Assembly: GCA_937967375.1 (NCBI GenBank)
Contig: CALCJF010000109.1
Span: 1-64,000 of the forward strand
Length of the DNA stretch: 64,000 nt
Reading direction: 5' to 3'
Origin: an uncultured Leucobacter sp.
GTDB lineage: Bacteria > Actinomycetota > Actinomycetes > Actinomycetales > Microbacteriaceae
Shown: piece after piece, positions 1 to 9,468 of the stretch
How positions within the stretch are numbered: position 1 is the first letter of the stretch
Layout of the letters: each line of letters starts with the position of its first letter
Notes under the pieces: model-generated
Databases searched by the model: none
Told to the model about the DNA's origin: nothing
Seen by the model: only the letters and a program-made list of their open reading frames with translations
Made by a program: the position numbers and the translations under genes

Positions 1-288
1 GTGACCGAGCAGGAAGTGGATGGCTGGATCGCGGAGGTGCGCGCTTCAAAGAAGAAAGAGCTTGCAGCAACCGCGATCCTCGCCATGCCAATCGAAAGCT
101 GGTCGCTGCGCGTATCTGACGACTGGCCCGAAGACGAAGCCGACGATATCTCGGGCGACAGCTGGGCGGGAGTGGTCTCGTTCGGGCCGCCAACGGCCAC
201 GGTGCTGCCTGCGCCCGACCTGCGCGCAGGAATCGGGGTGCCCGCCTCGGTGCAAGAACTGGTGCGGTGCGCGGGGCACGTCGTGTGA
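1..288 (+). CDS. Pyridoxamine 5'-phosphate oxidase-like flavoprotein, C-terminal part (5' end outside window)
   Basis: The frame is open from the first base, so the apparent GTG at position 1 is probably internal and the gene is cut by the window edge. The visible 95 residues resemble the C-terminal part of actinobacterial PPOX/FMN split-barrel proteins: an initial helix with EVRASKKKELAATA, an acidic stretch with WPEDEADD, SWAGVVSFG, and a PAPDLRAGIGVPASV tail. FMN and substrate residues would lie upstream. The family binds FMN or F420; the substrate cannot be told from this fragment. The gene ends 73 bp before smc. The family call rests on pattern recall only. Confidence 0.55.
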   Translation: MTEQEVDGWIAEVRASKKKELAATAILAMPIESWSLRVSDDWPEDEADDISGDSWAGVVSFGPPTATVLPAPDLRAGIGVPASVQELVRCAGHVV

Positions 289-318
289 AATCGGGGCGGC
301 GGCCGACCGACCCGGTAA

Positions 319-338
319 AGTGAACGTTTAGGTTCACT
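319..338. promoter_or_regulatory. Palindrome in the smc promoter region
   Basis: Perfect inverted repeat AGTGAAC-N6-GTTCACT, lying 24 bp before the smc start. A -10-like TAAAGT (316-321) overlaps the left arm, so a protein bound here would cover the promoter. The GAAC/GTTC cores recall an actinobacterial LexA box, but the 6-base spacer does not fit the GAAC-N4-GTTC consensus. Confidence 0.4.
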
Positions 339-361
339 GGGCGAAGGCTGAAGGAGGCAGA

Positions 362-3300
362 GTGCACCTCAAAAGCCTGACCCTCAAGGGGTTCAAGAGC
401 TTCGCCCAGCCGACGGTGTTTCAGTTCGAGCCCGGGGTTACCGCGATCGTCGGCCCCAACGGTTCTGGCAAGTCGAACGTCGTCGACGCCCTCGCCTGGG
501 TCATGGGCGAGCAGGGCGCGAAGACCTTGCGCGGCGGCAAGATGGAAGACGTCATCTTCGCCGGCACCTCGACTCGTGGCCCGCTCGGCCGCGCCGAAGT
601 GAAGCTCACGATCGACAATAGCGACGGCGCGCTGCCCATCGAATACAGCGAGGTCACGATCAGCCGCACGCTGTTTCGCAACGGTGCGAGCGAGTATGCG
701 ATCAACGGCGAGGGCTGCCGGCTGCTCGACGTGCAGGAGCTGCTGAGCGACTCGGGCCTCGGCCGTGAGATGCATGTGATCGTTGGGCAGGGCCAGCTCG
801 ACGCGGTGCTGCGCGCGACGCCCGAAGACCGCCGTGGCTTCATCGAAGAGGCTGCCGGCATCTTGAAGCATCGACGCCGCAAGGAGCGCACGCTGCGCAA
901 GCTCGACGCGATGGAGACGAACCTCACCAGGTTGAACGACCTAGCCGGCGAGATTCGTCGCCAGCTGAAGCCGCTCGGTCGCCAGGCTGAGGTGGCAAAG
1001 CAGGCGCAAGGGATCGCAGCCGAGGTTCGAGATGCCAAAGCAAGGCTGCTCGCAGACGATGTGGCGAGGTTGCGTGCAGAACTCGACGAGCTCTCGAAAG
1101 ACGAGGCCGAGCGCCACAGCGAACGCATCGTGCTGCAGGAGCAGCTCGAGCAGAAGCAATTGCGCATCGGCAGGCTCGAGCAGGATCAGCAGAGCGATGA
1201 ACTCGATGCAGCGAGGCGCGTCACGATCGCGCTCGAGTCCTCGCAGAGCAGGCTGCGCGGGCTGCTCTCGCAGACGCAGCAGCGGCTGACCTTTCTCGCA
1301 ACGCAGGCAGAGGCACCCGAGCAGCTGAACCGGCTGAGCCGAGCCTCGGTCGACGAGGCGAAAGCTGAGGCGGCTCGGCTGACCGAGCTGATCCCGGCGA
1401 TCGAGCGCAGCTGGCAGGAAGCCGGTGACGGCACCCGAAAGGCGCAGCAGGCGCTCGATGCGATCGACGAGCATATCGCGGCTCAGAGCGCACTCGTCTC
1501 GAAGCACGATCTCGAGCTCTCGAAGCTTCGTGGGCTTGCCCAGACGGCCGAGCAGAAACGGGCAACCGTGGCGCAGGAGGTCGAGAGACGCCGAGTCGCG
1601 GCATCGCAGGCCGAGCAGCGCGCAGCCGATGCGCAGCGCGACCTCGACGAGTATCTGCGCGGCCTCGATGAGAGCGAGGCCCCCGAATCGGGCCTCGACG
1701 ACGCCTACCGCTCGGCGCAAGACGCGCAGAGCGAGGCCGAGAAGGCACGCGACGAGCTGCGCGACAGCCTGCACACGATGGAGCAGGAGCGTGCTGGGCT
1801 CGACGCTCGGGTCGGCGCGCTCGCGCGCATGCTCGACGAGCGCGATGCCTCGGGCGCACTGCTGGCCGAGGCGCCCGCCGGGGTTGCTGGCCGCGTCGCC
1901 GATCACGTGCGAGTCACCGAGGGCTACGAGGCCGCGATCGGTGCCGCGCTCGGGGTATTTGGGGATGCTCTGCTCGCAGACACCGAGTCTGCCGCGGGCG
2001 AGGTGGTGCGCTCGGCGCGCGAACGAGACCTTGGCCAGTTGCGCACCGTGATCGCCCGGGCGGCGGGTGCCGCGAGCGACGCTCCGCGCATCGACGGCCT
2101 GACTCTCGCTACCGAAGTGCTCGTGTCGGCTCCCGATGGCGTTTACGGTTTGCTTTCGCGCAGCTATCTCGCACCGGGGATAGCCGAGGCGATTGCCGGG
2201 GCTGCGGTGCTGCGGCAGAAGTGGCCGGCCGAGAGCTTCACGATCGTGACTACCTCGGGTGATGTGCTCACTCAGCACACACTGACGGGCGGCTCAGGTC
2301 TCGCCCCCTCGCGTATCGAACTCGGGGCAGAGCTCGCCGGGGCCGAGCAGCGCCGAGAGGCGCTCGCCACAGAGATCGAAGAAGCAGCAGCCGAACTCGC
2401 CGAGCTGCGCGAGCGGGCCTCGCGGGCGAAGCTCGCGACCGAGCAGTCGTTTGCCGAGCTGCGCGCTGCAGACGCGCGCATCGCCGAGGTCGCTGAGCAG
2501 CGCAACCGCCTCACGGTTCGGGCCGAGGCGGGTCAGGCCGAGGCCGAGCGCGCGAGGCAAGCCCTCACCGAGGTCGCCGGCGGTGAAACCGAGGCTGCTG
2601 AAGAAGCCGAGCGTGCATCGCGCGTCCTCGCCGAGGCCGAGGCGCGGCCGCGCCCGATTCTCGACGCGAGCCAGCGTGACGAGCTCTTCGTCGAGCTTGA
2701 GCGCGTGCGTGCGGCAGAGGTCGAGCGCCGCCTCGAACTCGAGACCGCTCGTGAGCGCGCCCGAGCTGCCGGAGCAACGCATCGCATGCTCGCGGAGCAG
2801 CTCGAGGCCGAGCATCGAGCCGCAGAAGAGGCCGCCCGACGAGCCGTGCTGCGTGCCAGGCAGGTAGCCCGCGCCGAGCGGGTGGCGGGCCAGCTGCCGG
2901 CGATCCTCGAATCATGCGATCGTTCGCTGTCTGAGGCGCGCGTGGCGCAGCAGAGCGCAGAGCAAGAGCGCGCCAGGCACAGCCAGGAGCTCACGCTGCT
3001 GCGCTCTGAGGAGGCCGAGGTGCGCGGCCGCCTGCAGTCGCTCACCGATCGGGTGCACGGTGCCGAGCTGAAAAGTTACGAGCGCAAGCTGCAGCTCTCG
3101 ACGCTGCTTGAGCGCGCCGGTAACGAGCTCGGGCTCATCGAAGAGGTGCTCATCGATGAGTATGGACCGCACCGCGGTGTGCCGGTGCCTGGCGCGGATC
3201 CGGTCGTCGCCGAGCAACCGAAGCCCGCTGCAGAACCCCTCGGTGACCTCGAGGCTCAGCTTGCCGCAGAGCTGGGGCTCGCAGAAGAGATGGGGGAGGT

Positions 3301-4039
3301 CGAAACCGGTGCTGGCGCAGTGGCGCCAGGACGAAACGCTGTCGAACGCGAGGCGTCCGACTCCACTCAGTTTCGTCCCTTCGTGCGCGCCGAACAGCAG
3401 CAGCGCCTCGCCAAAGCCGAGAAGCGACTCGCAGAGCTCGGCCGCATCAACCCGCTCGCGCTCGAAGAGTTCGCCGCGCTCGAGCAGCGGCACAGCTTTC
3501 TTGCCGAGCAACTACAAGACCTCACGAAGACCCGCGCCGACCTGCTCACGATCATCGCGGACCTCGACGAGAAGATGCAGGGCATCTTCGCCGAGGCGTT
3601 TGCCGACACGCAGGCCGCGTTCGCAGAGGTGTTTCCGATCCTCTTCCCCGGTGGCTCCGGGCACGTCGAGCTTACGAACCCCGACGACATGCTGAACACC
3701 GGTATCGACATCGTCGTGAAGCCTGCAGGCAAGAAGGTCGAACGCATGTCGCTGCTGTCGGGTGGCGAGCGCTCGCTCGCGGCCGTCGCGTGGCTCATGG
3801 CCATCTTCCAGGCCAGGCCGAGCCCGTTCTACATCGTCGACGAGGTCGAGGCTGCGCTCGACGACGCGAACCTCGGGCGTCTACTACAGGTGTTCGAGAC
3901 GCTGCGCGAAAACTCCCAGCTCATCATCATCACGCACCAGAAGCGCACCATGGAGATCGCCGACGCGCTCTACGGCGTCTCGATGCGACAGGATGGCATC
4001 TCGGCAGTGGTCGGTCAGCGGATCGGTGCAGAGAACTAA
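362..4039 (+). CDS. smc: Chromosome segregation ATPase SMC
   Basis: The 1225-residue product fits bacterial SMC, which dimerises and with ScpA/ScpB organises and segregates the chromosome. Walker A GPNGSGKSN is at residues 31-39. Two long Ala/Glu/Arg-rich coiled coils flank a hinge at about 505-650. The C-terminal head carries LSGGERS (from 1132) and Walker B FYIVDEVEAALDD (about 1156-1168). A short Pro/Glu linker near 940-1000 interrupts the second coil. The start is GTG at 362, with AGGAGG-type Shine-Dalgarno (SD) sequence just upstream. The scp genes are not in the window; the usual neighbours ftsY and ffh lie about 11-14 kb downstream, separated by transporter genes. Confidence 0.97.
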   Translation: MHLKSLTLKGFKSFAQPTVFQFEPGVTAIVGPNGSGKSNVVDALAWVMGEQGAKTLRGGKMEDVIFAGTSTRGPLGRAEVKLTIDNSDGALPIEYSEVTISRTLFRNGASEYAINGEGCRLLDVQELLSDSGLGREMHVIVGQGQLDAVLRATPEDRRGFIEEAAGILKHRRRKERTLRKLDAMETNLTRLNDLAGEIRRQLKPLGRQAEVAKQAQGIAAEVRDAKARLLADDVARLRAELDELSKDEAERHSERIVLQEQLEQKQLRIGRLEQDQQSDELDAARRVTIALESSQSRLRGLLSQTQQRLTFLATQAEAPEQLNRLSRASVDEAKAEAARLTELIPAIERSWQEAGDGTRKAQQALDAIDEHIAAQSALVSKHDLELSKLRGLAQTAEQKRATVAQEVERRRVAASQAEQRAADAQRDLDEYLRGLDESEAPESGLDDAYRSAQDAQSEAEKARDELRDSLHTMEQERAGLDARVGALARMLDERDASGALLAEAPAGVAGRVADHVRVTEGYEAAIGAALGVFGDALLADTESAAGEVVRSARERDLGQLRTVIARAAGAASDAPRIDGLTLATEVLVSAPDGVYGLLSRSYLAPGIAEAIAGAAVLRQKWPAESFTIVTTSGDVLTQHTLTGGSGLAPSRIELGAELAGAEQRREALATEIEEAAAELAELRERASRAKLATEQSFAELRAADARIAEVAEQRNRLTVRAEAGQAEAERARQALTEVAGGETEAAEEAERASRVLAEAEARPRPILDASQRDELFVELERVRAAEVERRLELETARERARAAGATHRMLAEQLEAEHRAAEEAARRAVLRARQVARAERVAGQLPAILESCDRSLSEARVAQQSAEQERARHSQELTLLRSEEAEVRGRLQSLTDRVHGAELKSYERKLQLSTLLERAGNELGLIEEVLIDEYGPHRGVPVPGADPVVAEQPKPAAEPLGDLEAQLAAELGLAEEMGEVETGAGAVAPGRNAVEREASDSTQFRPFVRAEQQQRLAKAEKRLAELGRINPLALEEFAALEQRHSFLAEQLQDLTKTRADLLTIIADLDEKMQGIFAEAFADTQAAFAEVFPILFPGGSGHVELTNPDDMLNTGIDIVVKPAGKKVERMSLLSGGERSLAAVAWLMAIFQARPSPFYIVDEVEAALDDANLGRLLQVFETLRENSQLIIITHQKRTMEIADALYGVSMRQDGISAVVGQRIGAEN

Positions 4040-4183
4040 GTTCTGTAGCCCCTGGGCCAAGCACAGGGCGAGGATCATCCTAAAGAGCGACCCCAAGCGG
4101 TACCTGAGGCCGATGCGCGCTTGTGCCACTGCGCCGTAGCTTGGTGAGCATAGGGGATCAGAGCGATCCTCGAAGGGAGCACC

Positions 4184-5092
4184 ATGATCGAGGCGACGCA
4201 CCTCACGAAGCGCTATGGCACCAAAACTGCGGTGAACGACATCAGCTTTTCGCTGCAGCCGGGCCAGGTCACCGGCTTCCTCGGGCCGAACGGGGCGGGC
4301 AAGTCGACAACGATGCGCATGCTCGTCGGCCTCGACCGCCCAACCTCGGGCAGTATCACCGTACTGGGCAAGCCCTATGCCGAGCACCGCAACCCGCTGA
4401 GCGTGGTCGGCGCACTGCTCGATGCGAAAGGTGTGCACCCTGGAAGGTCTGCGCGCAGCCACCTGCGGGCGCTTGCGGCGACCCACGGCATCAGCGATGC
4501 GCGCGTGAACAAGGTGCTCGAACTGACGGGCCTCGAGTCTGTCGCGCATAAGCGCGTCGGCGGGTTCTCGCTCGGCATGGGGCAGCGCCTCGGCATCGCG
4601 GCCGCGCTGCTCGGCGACCCGCAGGTGCTCGTTCTCGACGAGCCAGTCAATGGCCTCGACCCCGACGGGGTGCTCTGGGTACGCAGCTTTGTGCGCGCCT
4701 TCGCGGCAGAAGGTCGAACCGTGCTGCTCTCGAGCCACCTCATGAGCGAGATGGCGCAGACGGCAGATCACGTGATCGTGCTCGGCCGCGGCTCGGTGAT
4801 CGCCGACGCCCCCATCGCCGAATTGATTGCGAGCGGCAGCGGTCAGCGCACCGTGCGCGTCAGCTCTCCTGAATCAATTCGCCTCGGTGAGCTACTGCGC
4901 GCGCAGGGCGCGCGCAGTACACAGCAGAGCGACTGCGACGAACTTTTGCTGCAGGGAGTCACCGCCGCGCAGGTCGGCGAGCTCGCCGCGGCCCACGGCA
5001 TCGTGCTGCATGGCCTCTCAACCGACACTGCCTCACTCGAAGACGCCTACCTCGAGCTGACTCGTGGCGAACTCGAATACACCGCGGCCTAA
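4184..5092 (+). CDS. ABC transporter ATP-binding protein (ABC-2 exporter type)
   Basis: The 302-residue ATPase of a multidrug/lantibiotic-type exporter has Walker A GPNGAGKST at residues 34-42, a degenerate signature SLGMGQR, Walker B VLVLDEPVNGLDPDG and the H-loop in LLSSHLMSEM. The signature variant is common in this subfamily (CcmA/BcrA-like). The C-terminal 80 residues form the usual accessory domain. AAGGGAG precedes the ATG. It is the first gene of a four-gene set followed by its permease (11-bp gap), a sensor kinase and a response regulator. A weak -10-like TAGCTT is at 4137-4142. The substrate is unknown; bacitracin-like or other cell-envelope drugs are typical for such sets. Confidence 0.9.
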   Translation: MIEATHLTKRYGTKTAVNDISFSLQPGQVTGFLGPNGAGKSTTMRMLVGLDRPTSGSITVLGKPYAEHRNPLSVVGALLDAKGVHPGRSARSHLRALAATHGISDARVNKVLELTGLESVAHKRVGGFSLGMGQRLGIAAALLGDPQVLVLDEPVNGLDPDGVLWVRSFVRAFAAEGRTVLLSSHLMSEMAQTADHVIVLGRGSVIADAPIAELIASGSGQRTVRVSSPESIRLGELLRAQGARSTQQSDCDELLLQGVTAAQVGELAAAHGIVLHGLSTDTASLEDAYLELTRGELEYTAA

Positions 5093-5103
5093 GGAGCAAC
5101 GAC

Positions 5104-5946
5104 ATGACCACCATCGCGATGAACGACACATATACTGCCGCTCCGGTCGTCGGCAGGCTCACCTTCGACGGCGTGCTGAAGGGGGAGTGGATCAAGCTGC
5201 TCTCGCTGCGATCGATACGCTGGTCGATCGTCGTCATGCTCGTGCTGAGTTGGGCCGGTGCGGCCTTGCTTTCTCTCGCGATGTCGGGCAGCGACATGCT
5301 GACCCCGGCCGCGACCCCAGGAATTATCGTGCAATCTGCCACGTTCGGCAGTATGTTCACCGTGCTGATCATGGGTGTGCTCGGCGCCCTCTCGATCACG
5401 AGTGAGTACGCGAGCGGGCTGATCCTCTCGTCGCTCACCGCAGTTCCGTCGCGAACGCCAATGCTGATCGCCAAGGCGCTCGTCGTCGCGGCGCTCGGCT
5501 TCACTGTCGGCGTGCTGAGCAGCTTCGGGGGAGCCATCATCTCTGCACTGATGCTCGGAAATGACGGGTTCTCGGCGCTCGCGGACCCGTCGGTACTGGT
5601 TTCGCTGCTCGGCAACACCCTTTACCTGACGCTCGCCGCGCTGCTCGCGCTCGGCATCGGCGCACTCCTTCGTTCGAGTGCGGGGGCCATCTCGGTGATC
5701 GTGACGCTGCTCTTCGTCGCGACGATCGTGTTTCAGGTGCTGATGATGACCGGGTGGGAGTGGGTGCCCGTCGTCGCAGACTGGATGCCGGCGAACCTCG
5801 GCGCGACCCTCTCATCTGCCGCGATGCAGAGCGCGGCGGACGCCGGAAGCGTGACATACTGGGGCGCACTGGGCGGGCTCACCGCCTGGGCCGCGGCAGC
5901 ACTCCTCCCAGCCGCGATCCTCCTCAAAACGAGAGACGCCGTGTGA
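5104..5946 (+). CDS. ABC-2 type permease
   Basis: The 280-residue integral membrane protein has about six hydrophobic segments: near residues 40-60, 78-98, 118-148, 160-185, 190-212 and 250-275. A cytoplasmic N-terminus contains FDGVLKGEWIKLLSLRS, the amphipathic GEWxKLxSLRS element typical of ABC-2 permeases. It should form the membrane half of the exporter with the ATPase encoded just upstream. The SD AAGGAG overlaps the end of that gene. Its stop overlaps the GTG start of the sensor kinase (GTGA), so the two are probably translationally coupled. Confidence 0.88.
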   Translation: MTTIAMNDTYTAAPVVGRLTFDGVLKGEWIKLLSLRSIRWSIVVMLVLSWAGAALLSLAMSGSDMLTPAATPGIIVQSATFGSMFTVLIMGVLGALSITSEYASGLILSSLTAVPSRTPMLIAKALVVAALGFTVGVLSSFGGAIISALMLGNDGFSALADPSVLVSLLGNTLYLTLAALLALGIGALLRSSAGAISVIVTLLFVATIVFQVLMMTGWEWVPVVADWMPANLGATLSSAAMQSAADAGSVTYWGALGGLTAWAAAALLPAAILLKTRDAV

Positions 5947-7349
5947 CCACTGCTGAGCTGAACACCCCGGAACTGCGGCTGCCAAAGCCCCCCGGGGTGT
6001 TTCGGCGTTGGCTCGCCGCGCACCCGAAGCTCGTCGACAACACGATCGTCATCACCTACCTATTCGGCTGCGCGATGATGATCGCGTTCGAACTGATGAG
6101 CGGCTACGCGACAGAGGTGTACACCGATATCGATCCGGCCGCCGCAGAACAGATGAACGCGCTCGGTGCGCATCTGCAGTGGCCGTGGGTGCTCGTCAAT
6201 GTGGTGATTGTGGTTGCGACCGCGTTCGCGCTCGCATATCGCAGACGGTTTCCGCTCACCGGTCTCATTGTGATCTCGCTGCTGCTCTTTCTCGAGCAGG
6301 GCCTGCTCATCGCACCGAACTCAGTCGCGCTCGTGTTTCTGCTGTACGCCGTGCCCGTCTATCGCAGCGTGCCTGCCGGGTGGGTGGGGCTCTCATTCGC
6401 TGTGGTGACGAACACCGCGCTCGTGCTCTTCACCGGCAACTCGGCTGCTGGTGCGATCGGGCCCGCAGGCATTGTTGCCAGCACCGACGCCGACCTGCGT
6501 TCTTCGATCACGCTTGCCGTGCTGAACGCGCTCTGGCTGCTCGCCGTGCTGCTCATCGCCATCAACCTCGGAAATAGGCGCCGGTACATCGAGGCACTGA
6601 TCGACCGAGCTCTCCAGTTGGCTACCGAGCGCGAGCAGCGTGCGCAATTGGCTGCAGCAGCAGAGCGATCGAGGATCGCGCGCGAGATGCACGACATCGT
6701 CGCCCACTCGCTCTCGGTCGTGGTTACGCTGAGCGAGGGGGCCTCCGTCGCTGTGCAGACGAGGCCCGACGCGGCCGCGAAGGCGATGGAGCGAGCCGCC
6801 GAGACCGGCAGGTCGGCGCTCATAGAGATGCGCCGGCTGCTCGGGGTGCTCGGTGACGGCGACGACGCCTCGGGCGACTGCCCGCAGACCGGGGCGATCG
6901 AGGCACCCCGTGCGCCCCAGCCTGGTGTGGCGCAACTCCACGAACTCGTGGACGGGTTTCGGCAGGCGGGCCTGAAGGTGACGCTTACCGAGTCGGGCGT
7001 GCCCGAGGCGAACGCAACGCAGCAGCTCGCAGTGTTTCGCATCGTGCAAGAGGCGCTGACGAATTCTCTGCGCTACGCGGGCAGAGGGGCCGAAGCCGGG
7101 GTGACGGTCACCCATGTAAGCGACGGCACGCACATCGAGGTGGTCGACACTGGCCGGGTTACTTCTGCACTCACCGACGAACCTGGCGCCACGATTCCAG
7201 GAACCGGGCGCGGGCTTGCCGGCGCCACCGAGCGTGCCCGAATGTTCGGGGGATCGCTCGAAGCAGGCCCGCACGGTCCAGGATGGCGCGTGCGGGCACA
7301 CGTGCCCTCTGGAGCAACACCAACCGAAATCGAAGGAGCACACCCTTGA
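5943..7349 (+). CDS. Sensor histidine kinase, NarL/DesK-type (HisKA_3)
   Basis: The GTG at 5943 sits in a GTGA overlap with the permease and gives 468 residues; longer in-frame versions would run deep into the permease gene. The N-terminal half has about five transmembrane segments with little extracellular sequence, which suggests sensing in or at the membrane. The H-box REMHDIVAHSLSVVV has the phospho-acceptor His250. The ATPase domain shows EALTNSLRYA (N-box) and GTGRGLAGATERARMFGG. The usual double-Asp G1 motif appears as VVDTGR, a mild departure. It is expected to phosphorylate the downstream regulator. Confidence 0.9.
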   Translation: MTTAELNTPELRLPKPPGVFRRWLAAHPKLVDNTIVITYLFGCAMMIAFELMSGYATEVYTDIDPAAAEQMNALGAHLQWPWVLVNVVIVVATAFALAYRRRFPLTGLIVISLLLFLEQGLLIAPNSVALVFLLYAVPVYRSVPAGWVGLSFAVVTNTALVLFTGNSAAGAIGPAGIVASTDADLRSSITLAVLNALWLLAVLLIAINLGNRRRYIEALIDRALQLATEREQRAQLAAAAERSRIAREMHDIVAHSLSVVVTLSEGASVAVQTRPDAAAKAMERAAETGRSALIEMRRLLGVLGDGDDASGDCPQTGAIEAPRAPQPGVAQLHELVDGFRQAGLKVTLTESGVPEANATQQLAVFRIVQEALTNSLRYAGRGAEAGVTVTHVSDGTHIEVVDTGRVTSALTDEPGATIPGTGRGLAGATERARMFGGSLEAGPHGPGWRVRAHVPSGATPTEIEGAHP

Positions 7350-8050
7350 GTGACACCGAGCTCGGCATTCTGCTGGTCGACGATCAAGACCTGATTCGCA
7401 CGGGGTTCTCGCTGATCCTCGGCACACAACCCGACTTCGCCGTGGTCGGCGAGGCCGGAGACGGAGCAGAAGCGCTCGCGAAGATCGATGCGCTCGCAGC
7501 AGATGATCGCGCCCCAGACGTCGTGCTGATGGACGTGCGCATGCCCGGCATGGACGGCATCGAGGCAACGGCCGCCATCGTGCGCAACCACCCGAAGACC
7601 CGCGTGCTCGTGCTCACAACATTCGATCTCGACGAGTACGCGCTCGCCGCGATCGAGGCGGGTGCGAGCGGGTTTCTGCTGAAAGACGCGCGTGCACCCG
7701 AGCTCATCTCAGCGGTGCGCTCGGTCGCGGGCGGCGACTCAGTGATGGCGCCAAGCGTGACGCGACGACTCATCGCGAAGCTGCGCGAACCGAGCGCAGC
7801 GGACGCGCAAAGTACCCAGACCCTCGAAGACAACGCCAAGGGCGACACGGAGATACTCTCGCAGCTCACCGAGCGGGAGCAGGAAGTGTTCTCCCTGATC
7901 GCGGAGGGGCTCAGCAACGCCGAGATCGGGGAGCGCCTATTTCTCTCAGAATCGACCGTGAAAACCCACGTCGGCAGGGTGCTCGCCAAGCTCGAGTTGC
8001 GTGACCGAGTGCATGCCGTGATCCTCGCCTATGAAGCCGGGATACGTTGA
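7346..8050 (+). CDS. Response regulator, NarL/LuxR family
   Basis: TTG at 7346 overlaps the kinase stop (TTGA) and is preceded by GGAG; it is the only start giving a normal N-terminus ELGILLVDDQDL. The product has 234 residues: a receiver domain with acidic pocket DDQD, phospho-acceptor Asp63 in LMDVRMPGMDG, conserved Thr in LVLTTFD and Lys in FLLKDA, then a LuxR-type HTH (LTEREQEVFSLIAEG, STVKTHVGRVLAKL). A 25-residue linker separates the domains. It most likely controls its own exporter operon in response to the coupled kinase. Confidence 0.93.
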   Translation: MSDTELGILLVDDQDLIRTGFSLILGTQPDFAVVGEAGDGAEALAKIDALAADDRAPDVVLMDVRMPGMDGIEATAAIVRNHPKTRVLVLTTFDLDEYALAAIEAGASGFLLKDARAPELISAVRSVAGGDSVMAPSVTRRLIAKLREPSAADAQSTQTLEDNAKGDTEILSQLTEREQEVFSLIAEGLSNAEIGERLFLSESTVKTHVGRVLAKLELRDRVHAVILAYEAGIR

Positions 8051-8114
8051 AAACGCGCGACAGGTCACGAGACGCTAACAACTCGACCCGAATAGGCGCG
8101 CTGACCCCCGGAAA

Positions 8115-8128
8115 CTGAGTATTCTCAG
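8115..8128. promoter_or_regulatory. Short inverted repeat upstream of the livJ-like gene
   Basis: CTGAG-TATT-CTCAG lies 50 bp before the binding-protein start, in the 128-bp gap after the response regulator. It could be an operator or part of the 5' leader. No convincing -35/-10 pair is seen nearby. Confidence 0.25.
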
Positions 8129-8178
8129 GAGCAGTGCCGCAAAACATAGCGGTCACACCGACAAGAAAGGTGTCATCG

Positions 8179-9459
8179 ATGAAGATGATCTCCAAACGAG
8201 CCACCGGTGCACTCGCACTCGCCGCAGCCGCGGCACTCGCGCTCTCAAGCTGCTCGTCGAGCGCTGAAGAGCCCAAGACCGACGGCGGCGGCTCGACCGA
8301 CGCGCTCAAGATTGCGACGCTGCTGCCGCAGACCGGTTCGCTCGGCTTTCTGATGCCCCCGGTGCAGGCGGGCATCGCACAGGCTCTCGCAGACATCAAC
8401 GGCGCGGGCGGCGTGCTCGGCCAAGACGTCACGATCGTTGCAGAAGGCAACGAGGGCGACGCCACTGACCTCACCGTGGTCGAGAAGGGCGCAGACGACG
8501 TTATCAAGAGCGGCGCATCGTTCGTGCTCGGCGCAATGGGATCGGGTCGCAGCGCTCACGTGGTCGACAAGATCGCTGAGGCCGGCATTCTGATGGGCTC
8601 GCCGTCGAACACTTCGGCAGATCTCAGCGGCGTGAACCCGAACTACTTCCGCACCGCACCGCCGGACACCGTGCAGGGCAACGCGCTCGGCAACCAGGTG
8701 CTCGCAGACGGCAAGACCAAGGTCGCCTTCCTGACCTTCAACGACCCGTACGGTCTCGGCCTGCGCGACGTAATCCAGGAGACCGTTGAGGCCGGCGGTG
8801 CAGAGGTTGTGTATGGCGCCAAGGGCGACGGCAACGAGTTCCCGACCGAGCAGACCTCGTTTGCTGCCGAGGTTACCGCTGTGAAGGATTCGGGTGCCGA
8901 GGCAATTGTCGTAGTCACTTACGATCAGCTGAAGCAGATCGTTCCCGAGGCAGTGAACCAGGGCCTCGACCTTGCGAACTTCTACCTCGTAGACGGCAAC
9001 ACCAACGGCTACGGCGACGAGTTCCCCGCAGGCACCCTCGAGGGTGCTCAGGGCTCGATCCCCGGTGCGCAGGCAAACGATGAGTTCAAGAAGCAGCTCG
9101 ACGAGATCTACACCGCTGAGTTCGGTGGCGCACTTGAGAGCTACACCTACGCTCCCGAGGCCTACGATCTCGTGACGCTGGTGGCTCTGGCCGCTGAGAA
9201 GGCTGGCGCAACCGACGCCGAATCGATCAAGGGCCAGCTGCACGCGGTCTCGGGTGCTGACGGCGGCGAAGAGTGCAACACCTACAAGGATTGCAAGGCG
9301 CTGCTCGACGACAAGAAGGACATCCACTACGTCGGCAAGGCAGGCACCGGCCCGCTGAACGACAACAACGATCCTTCGTCGGCGTTCATCGGCATCTACA
9401 AGTACGATGCATCGAACAACCCGGTCTTCCAGAAGGCTGTTGAGGGCGAGACCAAGTAA
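8179..9459 (+). CDS. Branched-chain amino acid-type ABC substrate-binding lipoprotein (LivJ-like)
   Basis: From ATG 8179 (SD GAAAGG) the product has 426 residues. It starts with a lipoprotein signal: basic MKMISKR, an Ala/Leu core and lipobox ALSSC with Cys25. The mature part is a type I periplasmic-binding fold (Peripla_BP_6): KIATLLPQTGSLGFLMPPVQAGIAQALADIN, GAMGSGRS, and the YAPEAYDLVTLVALA segment. It should deliver branched-chain amino acids or a related small molecule to LivHMGF, encoded on the opposite strand from 14818 down to 10688. The split orientation means the binding protein has its own promoter. A strong hairpin follows the stop. Confidence 0.9.
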   Translation: MKMISKRATGALALAAAAALALSSCSSSAEEPKTDGGGSTDALKIATLLPQTGSLGFLMPPVQAGIAQALADINGAGGVLGQDVTIVAEGNEGDATDLTVVEKGADDVIKSGASFVLGAMGSGRSAHVVDKIAEAGILMGSPSNTSADLSGVNPNYFRTAPPDTVQGNALGNQVLADGKTKVAFLTFNDPYGLGLRDVIQETVEAGGAEVVYGAKGDGNEFPTEQTSFAAEVTAVKDSGAEAIVVVTYDQLKQIVPEAVNQGLDLANFYLVDGNTNGYGDEFPAGTLEGAQGSIPGAQANDEFKKQLDEIYTAEFGGALESYTYAPEAYDLVTLVALAAEKAGATDAESIKGQLHAVSGADGGEECNTYKDCKALLDDKKDIHYVGKAGTGPLNDNNDPSSAFIGIYKYDASNNPVFQKAVEGETK

Positions 9460-9468
9460 GTCCCGCTC

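Noticed and set aside
319..338. LexA (SOS) box upstream of smc
   Set aside because: The cores GAAC and GTTC are 6 bases apart; the actinobacterial SOS box needs 4.
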